This document shows positions 1-14,800 of a stretch of DNA of 21,323 bases, piece by piece; position 1 is the stretch's first letter; each line of letters starts with the position of its first letter. The notes beneath the pieces are model-generated. The model was not told the DNA's origin. It did no database searches and saw nothing but the letters and a program-made list of their open reading frames with translations. A program made the position numbers and the translations under genes. Source of the stretch: Plantago elongata (taxonomy: Eukaryota; Streptophyta; Magnoliopsida; Lamiales; Plantaginaceae); the NCBI GenBank assembly GCA_036897095.1, contig JAYMSP010003060.1, positions 1 to 21,323 on the forward strand, read 5' to 3'.

Positions 1-690
1 TATATATTATAAAAAATGATCTAGCAATTTTATTTTGGAATTTAATTTTGTAAAATCCCAAAAATACTAGAAACATCATATTTTGTATTATAATATATAG
101 TTTTTTAATGTCATTTTAGAGTAGACGAATTTTGCTCGTCTAAAGCCAGCTCCATCATTTCGGCATGATCGACAATGGGGACTGCTACCTATGCCCCAAT
201 TTTGAAATTCCTCCGTAATAGGATCAATAATTTATATTTTTATTATGTCTAGAATGTTTCTTATTTGTGACTTCGGTATGTAACGGTTTATTTGATGATA
301 TGTCTTCTCGTTGCATCCCTTACTCAAATAATGTTGAATCCATGTGCTATTTTATGTGAATTTCATATTTATTATGAGTATGAGGTGTACCGAGGAAACC
401 GAACATCTCCGAAAACATATGTAATAGCTAAGCGAAATGTACCTTTTTAACGACGTTTAATTTCATGGAAGGAGAATAGGCTGGTGTACATCGTTAGTCT
501 ACCGTTAGACTAGAGGTGTTAATGGACAGAAGATTCCCAGCAATGGCCAAACAATATCCCAACACCGAAACAGGCCAAACTCAATATCCCTCCCAGCGTT
601 TTCATAGAAATACTACTAATCAAATTCACTATCATCAACTTCTTCTCCTGATACCTTCAACTTCTTGCTGCCCTCTACTCATCAATTATT
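1..690. other. PDS upstream region, no gene seen
   Basis: AT-rich sequence upstream of the PDS gene. I see no open reading frame with family resemblance on either strand. A short CG-richer patch at about 120-205 stands out by composition only. A perfect 7-bp inverted repeat (TAGTCTA / TAGACTA, 4-nt loop) lies at 495-512. The promoter of PDS should lie here, but no single TATA box is decisive; ctatat at 695-700 is one candidate. Confidence 0.4.
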
Positions 691-699
691 CAATTCTAT

Positions 700-789
700 A
701 TCACCTAGCCCCATTTCTTGATAACAAGCCTCACTTATTCATTATTTGACGACTCAAATTCAATCTTTCTCTTCATTCCTTTGTGGAAG
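700..789 (+). other. PDS: Probable non-coding leader exon of PDS
   Basis: The pyrimidine-rich stretch ending ttgtggaag at 789 is followed by gtgatt, a plausible donor. It would splice to an acceptor cag at 2111-2113, 17 nt before the PDS start codon, leaving a 5'UTR intron of about 1.3 kb. The stretch after 790 becomes T-rich like an intron. The 5' end is not defined; a weak ctatat at 695-700 would place transcription start near 725. This is inferred from splice signals only, since no protein constrains it. Confidence 0.4.
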
Positions 790-986
790 GTGATTTTTTT
801 CTCAATTATGACATAATTGCTCTTGTTTTTCTTAACTAAAGTCATTTATGTTGCTGTTAATTGCAATTCCTGAATTTTATTTTTTTTGGCGTCTTTTTTC
901 ATTTTTTCTGTATGTGTGTGACTGAGTAGGTTTGGTTCTTATATGTATGTGTTTCACTCAACTTTGCTGCTGTTAAATTATGCTGT

Positions 987-1003
987 CATCTATTTCCTAG
1001 ATG
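987..1003. promoter_or_regulatory. Inverted ATCTA element
   Basis: CATCTA (987-992) and TAGATG (998-1003) form an inverted pair with a 5-nt spacer, so the ATCTA core is present on both strands. ATCTA is an established cis element of Arabidopsis phytoene synthase and phytoene desaturase promoters, bound by the AP2/ERF factor RAP2.2. Here it lies in the presumed 5'UTR intron, so function is inferred only from motif and gene identity. A 5-bp core is common by chance. Confidence 0.3.
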
Positions 1004-1394
1004 ACCCATCTTTGAATTTAGAGCTGGATTTTGCTGATTTTATGATTTTGTAGGCCGAAAATTTCTTTAGTTCTAGTAACAGTAGCTTAATACATGCCAT
1101 GGTTTTTCTCATCTTTATTGTGTGCCGGCCGATTTTGTGTGGGTGGGGTTGATGCGGAGGCTTCTTCAGTTGCTATATCTTGTTTCAGGTGCATATATGT
1201 CATATAAGATGAACTAAATGTGACATACCAACTCAGAGTAGAAACTTAATGTATGATTTATAATTGTATGCTTAGCACCCGATTTCAGTGATAGTATGAT
1301 ATGATGGAGTACTTATATGTCAATCTCATATCCGTCTAATAATATAATAGTTGGTTTTTCCTCAACATTAGGTTTATTTTACAGTATGGCAGTG

Positions 1395-1437
1395 ATGTCA
1401 ATCCCGGTGCATTTTGGCACCTGGATGGGATTGACAT
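1395..1437. repeat. Strong hairpin in the PDS leader intron
   Basis: ATGTCAATCCC (1395-1405) pairs perfectly with GGGATTGACAT (1427-1437). Directly inside, GGTGC (1406-1410) pairs with GCACC (1417-1421) around a 6-nt loop, leaving a 5-nt bulge (1422-1426) on the 3' side. Sixteen paired bases in 43 nt is far more than expected in AT-rich intron sequence. Confidence 0.75.
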
Positions 1438-2130
1438 GCCTATCCTGGAAACATAGCATCCCGGACTGAATATTTAAGTTTGAGAGTAAATTGGTCATTT
1501 ACCCCAATTAAAATAAATAGTAAATTTCCAAAGTTCACGCCTTTTTTCTTTAGTTTGCGTTAATTGAGTTCTCTTTAAAAATTTATGTTTATGTTATATT
1601 GTATGCTATACTATATGTATTAGTATTACTTCAGTTCCTGGTTATCCCGGTAGCACGATCCTGCTATTCCAGATTTTTTGTTCGGGTGCGACGTTTAGCG
1701 ATCTGGGTTTACCAACACTGCAGTATGGGTAACTTAATGATGCTGAGATTTGGTAGAACAATAGAAATGCAAGGGTGTCTACAAACAGTCTCGTTCCAAA
1801 AATGAAAGTTTACCTTTTCATACTCCCACCACCCTCACTGATTTTTGAAGTGTTTTCTCCCTTCTATGCTTGGGTAATGTGAATAAGAAAGTGAACCAAC
1901 TCGCATTAATGACTAGTTAGATTCTTGACATGAGTACTTGATGACAAGGATGCTCTATTCTCTTGTTTTATATGATCATATTCCAAATGTTTGAATAAGG
2001 AACATGAGCTACTACTGTTGTACTTCTATACATATTTATTAAAAGTACATTCTTGATTGAATATGTACAAGTCAATATCATTTACCATTGTCAAACTACT
2101 ATACCAGAAGCAGGACCAGAAGTTTAAAAC

Positions 2131-6649
<4,519 letters not shown>

Positions 6650-6990
6650 GTAGAAAGAATCTGATGTATGTATTGCAGGTATACAAAGAATATTTGGAGT
6701 ATTAAAACTCCAGATCATAGATAGAACAGATGAGTCAAGCATGGTGTTCTTTCATCATGAAGAGCATCTTGATTTGTTGCTATAACTGTAACATCTGATG
6801 TTAAACCTTGTTTCGGAAACATCAGTTCAGATGAGGTCATTGGGTAGTATTGCCTTGCTGATTCAGTGTATGTATTCCCAAGTTTGCTTTGTTTGTCAGT
6901 TATATATCTATGTTAAACATAAATATAATGTAAAGCCAAACATTGATAAATTTGGCTTTTCAGGAGTGTCTATCTATATTGGAGAATCCA
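6650..6990 (+). other. PDS: PDS 3'UTR and 3' flank
   Basis: Follows the TAA at 6647-6649. It is T-rich with several TGTA motifs and AT-rich stretches (cataaatataatg near 6919), typical of a plant poly(A) region. The exact cleavage site cannot be fixed without transcripts. Confidence 0.45.
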
Positions 6991-6999
6991 TACAGTACT

Positions 7000-7440
7000 G
7001 TACAGCGGACAAGCACATATAATTTACGCTAAAAACCTGACAATATGATTAATTTTTGTTCCGCGGTTGATCTGGTCGGGCTGAGTCGACCTACGAATCC
7101 GACTGGCCGACCTGTGAATTTAAAAGATGCTTATAGTAGCTCATACTATAATGATTTATATTTAGATTAAAATCATTGATAATAACCTATTAATCAACAA
7201 AAAGACAAGCAGTCACAAATGTTACTAACATATTGTCTGTTGACATAAAAAGTTCCAAATACTTATATATAAGAAGATTGAGGAAATATTTATACACAAC
7301 ACACAGAGTCTTAAGAGAAACGGTCTTTAGTTAACTTAATTAGAAACGGGATTATTTTGCAATTTGTCATTAAACATGTGTTTTTTGCGATCCTCTCGTG
7401 GATCCGGACCAGTATCATTTTTTTGCGGATCCGCTCGCGA
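7000..7440. other. Intergenic, GC-rich repeat motifs, no gene
   Basis: No supported ORF. A locally GC-rich patch lies at 7060-7115. A related pair of motifs lies at 7381-7400 (ttttttgcgatcctctcgtg) and 7419-7440 (a near copy reading gcggatccgctcgcga), about 38 bp apart and just before the 'atcatag' repeat block. They may be the subterminal part of a transposable element. Confidence 0.35.
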
Positions 7441-9290
7441 TTTGATATTATAGAGTTTTAAGTTAAGATCATATGGATTTAATCTAAATCATAGTGTTTT
7501 CTGTTAACATCATAATGTGTTTTAAAAGTGAGCATGCAAATTGTAAGAAAATAAGAAGATTGATGAAGACAATGCACATTTTTTTTGTATTTTGAACGAT
7601 CCTAAACAATATGCTAACCTTTTTTGATTATGAGTTTTTTTTAAGTGTACAAACTTTTATTAATTGTTAAAGATATGTAATATATGCTTCATCTTTTTCA
7701 GATTAGAGATGTTAAAGTTCCATTTTGAAATTATAATCTTTCAGTTGGTATCATAGTGTTTTCATTTTGAAATCATAGTAATTTAGGGAAAGTACATACT
7801 AACTTGAAATAAAAACATGGAATATTATTAGTCTAAGTTCATAGTGCATATAATAGAGAACATAATCATTATAACTGAATCATAGTCATTATAATAGAAA
7901 ACATAATCATTATAAAAGAGAACATAGTCATTATAGCTGAAATCATAACCATTATAACTAAAATCATGGTCATTATAACACATAATATAGTCATTATAAC
8001 AGAGAACATAGTCATCCACACGTCGTTTTCTTTTGTTTCTCATGTATTCACCTTCTTCTAGTTACAACTTAGGAAGGTGTTAGAACATCTGTTTTCAGTT
8101 TTGCTTATGGTTTTTCAACATGACTAAACATAAAGTACTTCTGATAACCTTTTCCATTTTCATCATGTATGTACACCTTTTGAATGTGAATCCAACTTTA
8201 GCAGCATGCTTTCTATATAACCGGTGCAGGTCCTCCAAGTTGTTTGCATGTCTTTCTCTTAAATTGCCTCAAACATCAAAATCATCACGATTAGTCACCG
8301 TTGTTATTGTCAAACTGTTATTGTTCGAGTTGTCAACAACAACTATTGCTGCAATTATCATAGAAGTAATATATTATATCATAGTAGTTACAATTGAGAT
8401 CATAACCGTAATTCCATAAATCATAGTAGTTTTTTTATATCACGGTTGTTTTGATTGAGAATATAATTTATATCATAGTAGTTTTTTTTATATCATACTG
8501 TTCATATTTGAATCATATCACTAATTTAGAAAATATAACATTAACATCATATACATTACATAACTTTTAGTTGAGATCATAGAATTTATGTCTAAGAGAT
8601 CATAATGATTATAGCAGAAAACATAGTAGTTAATTGTAGAGAGTATAGTTTAGTATAGAACTTGAGACCATAGTAGTTTTTGTAGAGATCATAATAACAA
8701 TTTTATATGGATAAAAAAGGTAGAAATCATAGTACAAATAGAAACAGTAGAAATTATAAACATGTGCTTTAAATCTTTGTAGCATCATCAACATTCGTAG
8801 ACGACAACAACAATACAACATTAAGTAATATTCTTGAGAACATATCGCATAAAAGAAAGAACATAAAAACGTTGTATACCTTTTTTTTTCTAGATCTGAG
8901 TTGGTGAGGTCAGATCTTGATTAAATACACCGTCAAATCCTTATTACAATCACCTTGTGAATGAATAAACAACAACAACATTACTTAGCAATCATTTCAT
9001 ATAAAACATAATAGATATTGCTGAGAACATATGATATATAAGTGAGAAGATAGTACATATACTCAAGAACATAGAAAATATAGTAAAAAAATAGAATTCA
9101 AAATAATATATCGAAAAACATAGCACAAAATGACTGTCAGATTTTGAATGAAAACATACGTAATATTCTTGAGAACATAGGCAATATTCTTGAGAACATA
9201 ACACATACTGCTATAAACATATAAACGTTTTCTTTTTCATATCTCAATTGATATATGAGGTCAGATTTCGAATAAAAAACTATATGATCC
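7440..9290. repeat. Degenerate 'atcatag'-rich repeat block, probable transposon relic
   Basis: About 1.85 kb saturated with variants of atcatag and aacatag spaced at roughly 20-25 bp. Exact longer repeats exist: ATCATAGTGTTTTC occurs at 7488-7501 and 7750-7763, and AATATTCTTGAGAACATA recurs near 8827, 9162 and 9183. A larger segment is duplicated at an offset of about 350 bp (see separate entry). There is no transposase ORF, and I could not find matching terminal inverted repeats, so the class is unknown. A non-autonomous DNA transposon with long subterminal repeats is my best guess. Confidence 0.5.
7841..8014. repeat. 21-bp tandem minisatellite, about 8 copies
   Basis: Imperfect units of 20-21 bp, for example catagtcattataatagaaa, catagtcattatagctgaaa and cataaccattataactaaaa, run head to tail from about 7841 to 8014. 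Spacing shrinks in one unit near 7965-7980. Because 21 bp is seven codons, the - strand reads as a Tyr-rich heptad peptide (YNDYxxx) for about 60 codons without a stop. That is more likely a by-product of the repeat than a gene. Confidence 0.8.
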
Positions 9291-9330
9291 TTATGCAAGT
9301 ATGATCACACCTCATAAATGCATAAACAAT
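8825..9330. repeat. Diverged ~350-bp tandem duplication
   Basis: The segment from cttgagaacata at 8833 to about 8985 resembles the one starting at 9189. Shared landmarks in the same order are cttgagaacata, an acat(a)aaacgtt box, a pyrimidine tract, tgaggtcagat (8905 and 9256), tccttat, and a g(a)ataaacaa..aacat box. The offset is 351-356 bp. The copies differ at many positions, so the duplication is old. Confidence 0.6.
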
Positions 9331-10690
9331 ACTAACATCAATGAGTTACCATTAAAACATGAAAATATAAATGAATAGATCTAGATATACAATTTTTTAA
9401 ACTTGACTTTTCAGATCTACATGGAGTTGAGCTATTTTGTCATTCGAAACATGAAAAAATAATAATGAAAAGTGTTTGAAATCAGAGATTACCTTCGTTT
9501 TCGATCATTTTTGTTGCATAATATAACAATGTATGTATGTAATCGTCGATTTTTTGATCGAAAACAAGTTTGATCGTTTGTTTCTCCTTTATGTTGCTGG
9601 CCCTTGGTTGGGAGAGAGTTTTAGAGATATAAAGTTTGAGTTGAAGGTTTTTTAGAATGGATAATTATGCAAAACTGGTTATATCGTTATATATATGGAT
9701 CCAATTTGTATATCCAAGTTGCTAACCCTTGATTGAGTGACTTTTAACAACTTATTTTTGTTTGGAGTTAGTTTGTAATATTATAAACTTATATTTTTAT
9801 GTCTTTATCTAAGGGTTATTTCTTAAAAAATTCACTTCACAACAAATGCAAAAAACTAAAAAAGAAGGGTGTATCGTATAAATGGTCCATGATTTGTCCC
9901 CTCCACCCCCACACACACGCAAACACCTTGGAAGATTGCCTACATGTTAAAACACCTTTGGCACCTTCACACCCTTTCACCACAAAAAAAGAAGTGATTG
10001 AGCTTTTATATTTTCTGATATTAACACCAAATCATTCTACACGTTCCGGTATTTTTTATTGTTATAATTCATTTTTTAACGGACCACTCACATTCGATTC
10101 AAAATTTGTGAAATTTAATTTATTAATGACCTAGTGTTGTTAAACAAGTCGAGCCGAGTATTGTGATACTCGACTGAAGCTCAATTGAACCAAGTTCGAG
10201 CTCATCTCATGAATAAAATAATGTATTTAGGTGATTTGAGGAAAATAAAATTGAAGTATTATTGAAATATCTGAAAGTCCAAAAAGGAAAAGGAAAGTAA
10301 AGATGACAAGGAAAGATTATCCACCTAGTCAAAAGGGACATATATGTAAGTGACATCCGTGACTTTTTCTTTCTCAACTACAACGGCTAAAAAAGGATTA
10401 CCAAACAAGAAAGAATTATTGTACGGTAATTGACAATCATAGCATCAAACCACTCCCATTATAATTATAAGTTATCTAATATCTATCCTATTCCTAAAAC
10501 TAAAAGTGAATATCAAACTTAAAGCATATAGTAAATCCGATTATGATAAGTATACATTTAATATCCGTAGAAAAGGACATGCTAATTACTAGCATTTGAT
10601 TCCTTTACACAAATCAATGAATGTAGAGTAAATCATTGTTGTTTCTTTAAGGAAAAGAAGGTTCAAAGTCATCTACTCTTCATTATTACG
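9290..10690. other. Intergenic, no gene
   Basis: AT-rich sequence. A 111-codon open frame at 9799-10134 has no recognisable domain, begins at a poor-context ATG and has low-complexity Lys/His/Thr composition, so I do not call it. A 7-bp inverted repeat CGAGTAT/ATACTCG lies at 10155-10172, within a stretch rich in gagct/cgag words (10147-10205) that resembles an old dispersed plant repeat. Confidence 0.45.
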
Positions 10691-10850
10691 TGGCTGTTTG
10701 GATGTACTTTTAAGTGGACATTTGAATGGATTTTGGTGAAAATTGTATTTGGATGAACATTTGAGTGGGGTATTTTAAGTGTATTTTAGGCCAAATCACT
10801 GTTTATCGAGTCAAATGGGGGATATTCAAATCCCCATCCAAACACCCTCT
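10691..10850. mobile_element. hAT-like MITE (non-autonomous DNA transposon)
   Basis: GCTGTTTGGATG at 10693-10704 and CATCCAAACACC at 10835-10846 form 12-bp terminal inverted repeats with one mismatch. The element is about 160 bp with no coding capacity. The 'GTGTTTGGATG' end is a very common plant MITE terminus usually assigned to hAT-related families. Flanks CTTCATTA (left) and CTACATTG (right) could be a decayed 8-bp target duplication, but the left boundary is ambiguous by a few bases. Confidence 0.65.
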
Positions 10851-11760
10851 ACTACATTGCTAGTTAATGCACAACATACATACAAATAAAAATCTATATT
10901 TTTAAGAAAATAATTAATACTATCAACTAAAATATTCATATTATTAAGCAAATATATTTTTCGGTATATATAAAAGATAAACATTTAAAAACATTGTTCT
11001 TGCTTAGATAATTTATTTAGACTGTCTCTTCAGAGTCTAATGACTTAGGTTCTGTTTTCTTCATGTAAATATAACTGAGTTGAATTGAATGAATTTAAAC
11101 TGAAATTAACGAGGGACTGTTGGTATAGATTTGGAGTTGAATTGTGTGAATTTGAATTGAGTTTTTGAGTGAGTTTTTAAGCAAAAAAATATAATTGAAT
11201 TGAATTCATATACTATGAGTTTTTCAGATGAAGATAATGAAGATTGAAGACTTATTCTAGTCAGTGCTATGTTGCTCCCTTCGGGCTCATTGAAGATGTA
11301 GCTTTTTCTTTTTTAGATGTACTATCAAACGGTTCCAATTTATAAAATAATAAAATAATAAATTCCTCTATCTCATACCGAGTACCTTTTTACATTATTT
11401 ATCGTTTCTATCTCCCATCAATACGTAATAAACTATGACCTGTTTCGAACACCGTCCAATTTTCTAAAACCTACCTCATACCCAATATGAATAAATGAAA
11501 CAACTATATATTATACACCATACATACAACAATGACAGAAATAATAAGCGAGTGAAGAAGAATTCTGTGGCTTTGGATTCTTCTATCAGATCGTGCTTGC
11601 CAGCTTTTTGGTTTAGAGAATGGGATTGTTGTCATTGTTTGTTGTAATTTCACCACCCCGAATAAAATATTTTTATACAATTAATTAATTAATTAAATTA
11701 AATATACTTAGTGAAGGAGCATATACTTGTTTATTTAGTCATTACTTTAGACTCAGTGTC
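10850..11760. other. SRF upstream region
   Basis: No gene seen. The stretch 11060-11215 has repeated ttgaattgaat-type words. A patch at 11255-11300 (gtgctatgttgctcccttc and following) resembles a dispersed plant repeat, by memory only. A run of ttaa repeats ends near 11699 followed by aaatatac (about 11699-11706), a weak candidate TATA region about 180 bp before the SRF start codon. Confidence 0.35.
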
Positions 11761-11880
11761 TGAAATTCTTTTTATCAAGAAGATAAAAAGCCTCTCTTTT
11801 AGGTTCTGGGTTTTATTGTATTGATTCAAGAACTTGCAAGACTCAATTTTTATTCAGAGGGGAAACTCAGTTTTAGAGAG

Positions 11881-14800
11881 ATGAGAGTGGCGGTGCTGCT
11901 GTTGGTGGCTCTGCTCATTGGCATTTTCACCTCCATTAATGCTGACACAGATCCAGCTGATCGTAAGTCTTTCTTTCCTTTTTGTTTTCTTTTGCTGAAA
12001 TGCTCATTTCTGGTTCTGTTTTTTGGTGTTTCTTTCAATGCTTACATCAAATGAGATCTTGATTTCTTCTTTATAATGGATTATTTTTTGTGGGTGTTCA
12101 TTTTCTGAGCTGGGTTTTGGATTATTACCTCTGTGTAATAGTAAAGATGCAATCTTTTATTTTCTTTTGTTTTGTTTGGGAAAGATGATGATGATGATGA
12201 ATCTGAATGAGCCAAGTGTTGCTGTTTCATTTTTGTCTCGAAACATTCTGTTTCCAACCATTCAAATGCCTAACCGACACTCTTTTTTCGAAATATTGAC
12301 ACTACATCAAAGCTTGCACGTTTCGGTTAATTTCGTATTGTTTCTCTTATTGGTATCTACAAGAGCAATGGAGCATTTATATATTGTCAAGTGTTGTTTT
12401 TCTCAAGTTGTTAATCATTTGATATTGTTGCAAACTTAGTTGACCTGTTCAATATTATGCTACATTTACTGTTAAACATGTTATGATTAAAGTATGTTTA
12501 ATGATATAATCGAATCTCGTTTGGTTTATGGTTATCTGGATGTGCAGTCCAAATTATCAATGGGTTGTATACCAGTTTAAATTCGCCACAGCAACTTTCC
12601 AAGTGGACTGCAAGTGGAGGGGATCCCTGTGGTGAATCTTGGACGGGTATTACTTGCTCGGGGTCGAAAGTTACAGAAATGTAAATTCTACAAAACCTCT
12701 GTTTCTTTCTGCTGTTTCGTAAATGATGTCAAAATATTCATATTCTGAACTGGATACTGTAATCAGAAGGATACCCGGGCTAGGGCTCACAGGGAATATG
12801 GGTTACCAGCTTGATAAGTTGACATCTGTAACTAACTAGTAAGAACATGACCACTTCTTTCTTAATTCTTGTTCACGTTATATCAGTTACCTGTTCTTTC
12901 CTAAATTAATCATGACCGGATTGTTGCAGTGATATCAGCAACAACAATCTTGGGAACCAGATCCCCTATCAGCTACCTCCAAACCTGCAAAGACTGTAAG
13001 AGTCATAAAAGTATAGTAATGATTATCTTCTTAATGTATTGTTATGGTGGAATCATAATGATTATCTTTCCAATGCAGGAATCTTGCTGGTTGTAATTTT
13101 AATGGCGGACTTCCATACTCGATATCACTAATGACTTCTCTGAGATACCTGTTAGTCATTATATTTGAAAACCCCTATTCCATACCAGAAACTTTATAAT
13201 AATCAATCTGACTTGATATACATCTATTTTCAATTGCAGCAATGTAAGTCACAACCAAATCCAAGGTCAAGTGAATGTTGGGTTCGACTCGCTTACTGCT
13301 CTCACCACACTGTAATTTCTCTTACTGTTTCCTCTGCTACCTCCATTTGTTTTCCTTCTGGCATTTTTTTTAATGGCTTAATGAAGCATGTAACTTAAGT
13401 GTAGTAATTTACTTGTGCTGGTGAAGTTCAGCACCTAAATGGGTGTATACTGTGCCTTTAATGGTTTGAAAGAGGTTTGAGAAAAAGGCATTAGTAACTG
13501 TTCAAGTTCTAGAAGTATAAATGATAAATGTACCAAACGTTAAGGGTCCTATTTGTAGTTTTTTCCTAGAATGTATTGAAAGTATTATCTTTTGGCTCCA
13601 GTTTGTTATAATATTTCTGCTCATGCTCCAGGGATTTCTCATTTAACGCGTTGTCGGATAATCTTCCTCAAAGTTTCCAGTCACTGAGCAGTGTCACTGA
13701 TATGTAAGTCGAACACTTCCTACTGTTTGCAAGTCACAATTCTGGTTCTTCATTTATATTTTATATCATTGGATAACTTTTTGTCTGCAGGTACTTGCAG
13801 AACAATCAGTTCACCGGAACACTTGATGTCCTTGCCACTCTTCCACTTCAAACCTTGTGAGTTCATTAATGTCTACCCTCTAATCAAAGAATGCACTTGT
13901 CGGTAAATAACAGATTTCTTACCAAGATTGAAAAGGAATTAAGTAATTAAATCAATGCATTTTTTGGACTGTAGGAATGTTGAAAACAACCGGTTTACTG
14001 GATGGGTCCCAAACCAGTTGAGAGGCATAAACTTGCAGTAAGTAGTTCACATTTGTGTACTGTGTCAATTGTGCATGCAGTGTCGGAGAACCTTGTGAGT
14101 TTTAATGTCTGTAATTCATTTGACAGTTCGAATGGCAATTCATTCAACTCTGGTCCAGCACCTCCATCTCCGCCTGGTAGTCCTACAAGACCTGGCCGAG
14201 ATCGCAGACCAGGTGGCAACAGTGCCCCCCCTAGTGGTGGAGGTAATGAAGGTGGAAGCAGTTCTGGTCTAGGTGGTGGGGCCATAGCCGGAATTATTAT
14301 AGCTCTGGTGGTTGTGGGAGGAGCAATAGCAGCTTTCTTCGTTGTAAAGAGACGACGATCAAGAAAGTCACCCAAGGACATAGAAAAGCATGACGACCAG
14401 TCTTTTGCTCCTCTTGCTTCGCAAGATGTTCATGGTACTTTTCGTTTCCTCTTACTGCTGAAAAGTTATCTAAATATTACACCTGTAATGGTGGATAAAT
14501 ACTGAATAAATGGTGGCTGGCGCTGGAAGTAGAAGGCAGTGGATAAACTTAATGGAAAGAAGGGAAACAGTCGAACTAGTAAAATTGGTGAAACAAGATA
14601 AAAAGAAAAATGAACATTCGAGAATACCCTCAATAGAGCAATCAAACACTCAGCAATACTATGTTATAGTTTTGTTTATTTATTAATGTAGTTGTATAAC
14701 TTGTATTGCATCATATCCTCAATTATAGGCATACTATTATTAGACAACTTCATTAGAACTCAATTTTGAGAACAATAATTCAAGTTGGAGGCTCGACACC

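Larger units (their letters stand above)
790..2113 (+). other. PDS: Putative 5'UTR intron of PDS
   Basis: About 1.3 kb of T-rich sequence between the probable leader exon and the coding exon of PDS, with no supported ORF. It contains two compact inverted repeats described separately: CATCTA/TAGATG at 987-1003 and an 11+5 bp hairpin at 1395-1437. Other possible internal splice sites exist (for example ttgtttcag ending near 1189), so a second leader exon cannot be excluded. Confidence 0.4.

Noticed and set aside
516-749. 77-codon open frame overlapping the PDS leader
   Set aside because: No recognisable domain; it overlaps the probable PDS leader region and its peptide is Ser/Leu/Ile-rich as expected from pyrimidine-rich leader sequence.
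7841-8014. Regularly spaced repeats resembling a CRISPR array
   Set aside because: The units are contiguous and have no unique spacers, and the locus is clearly a plant nuclear genome. It is a minisatellite.
8120-8419. 99-codon + strand open frame with hydrophobic segments
   Set aside because: It lies inside the 'atcatag' repeat block and its Ile/Val-rich C-terminal half is translated repeat sequence.
9799-10134. 111-codon + strand open frame
   Set aside because: No domain, low-complexity composition, no promoter or splice context, and the AT-rich setting allows such frames by chance.
11821-11880. Upstream extension of the SRF reading frame
   Set aside because: It begins at TTG, not ATG. 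The ATG at 11881 starts directly with a signal peptide as in SRF relatives.
13995-14381. 128-codon - strand open frame opposite SRF exon 10
   Set aside because: It is the antisense shadow of the Pro/Gly-rich stalk and transmembrane exon of SRF.
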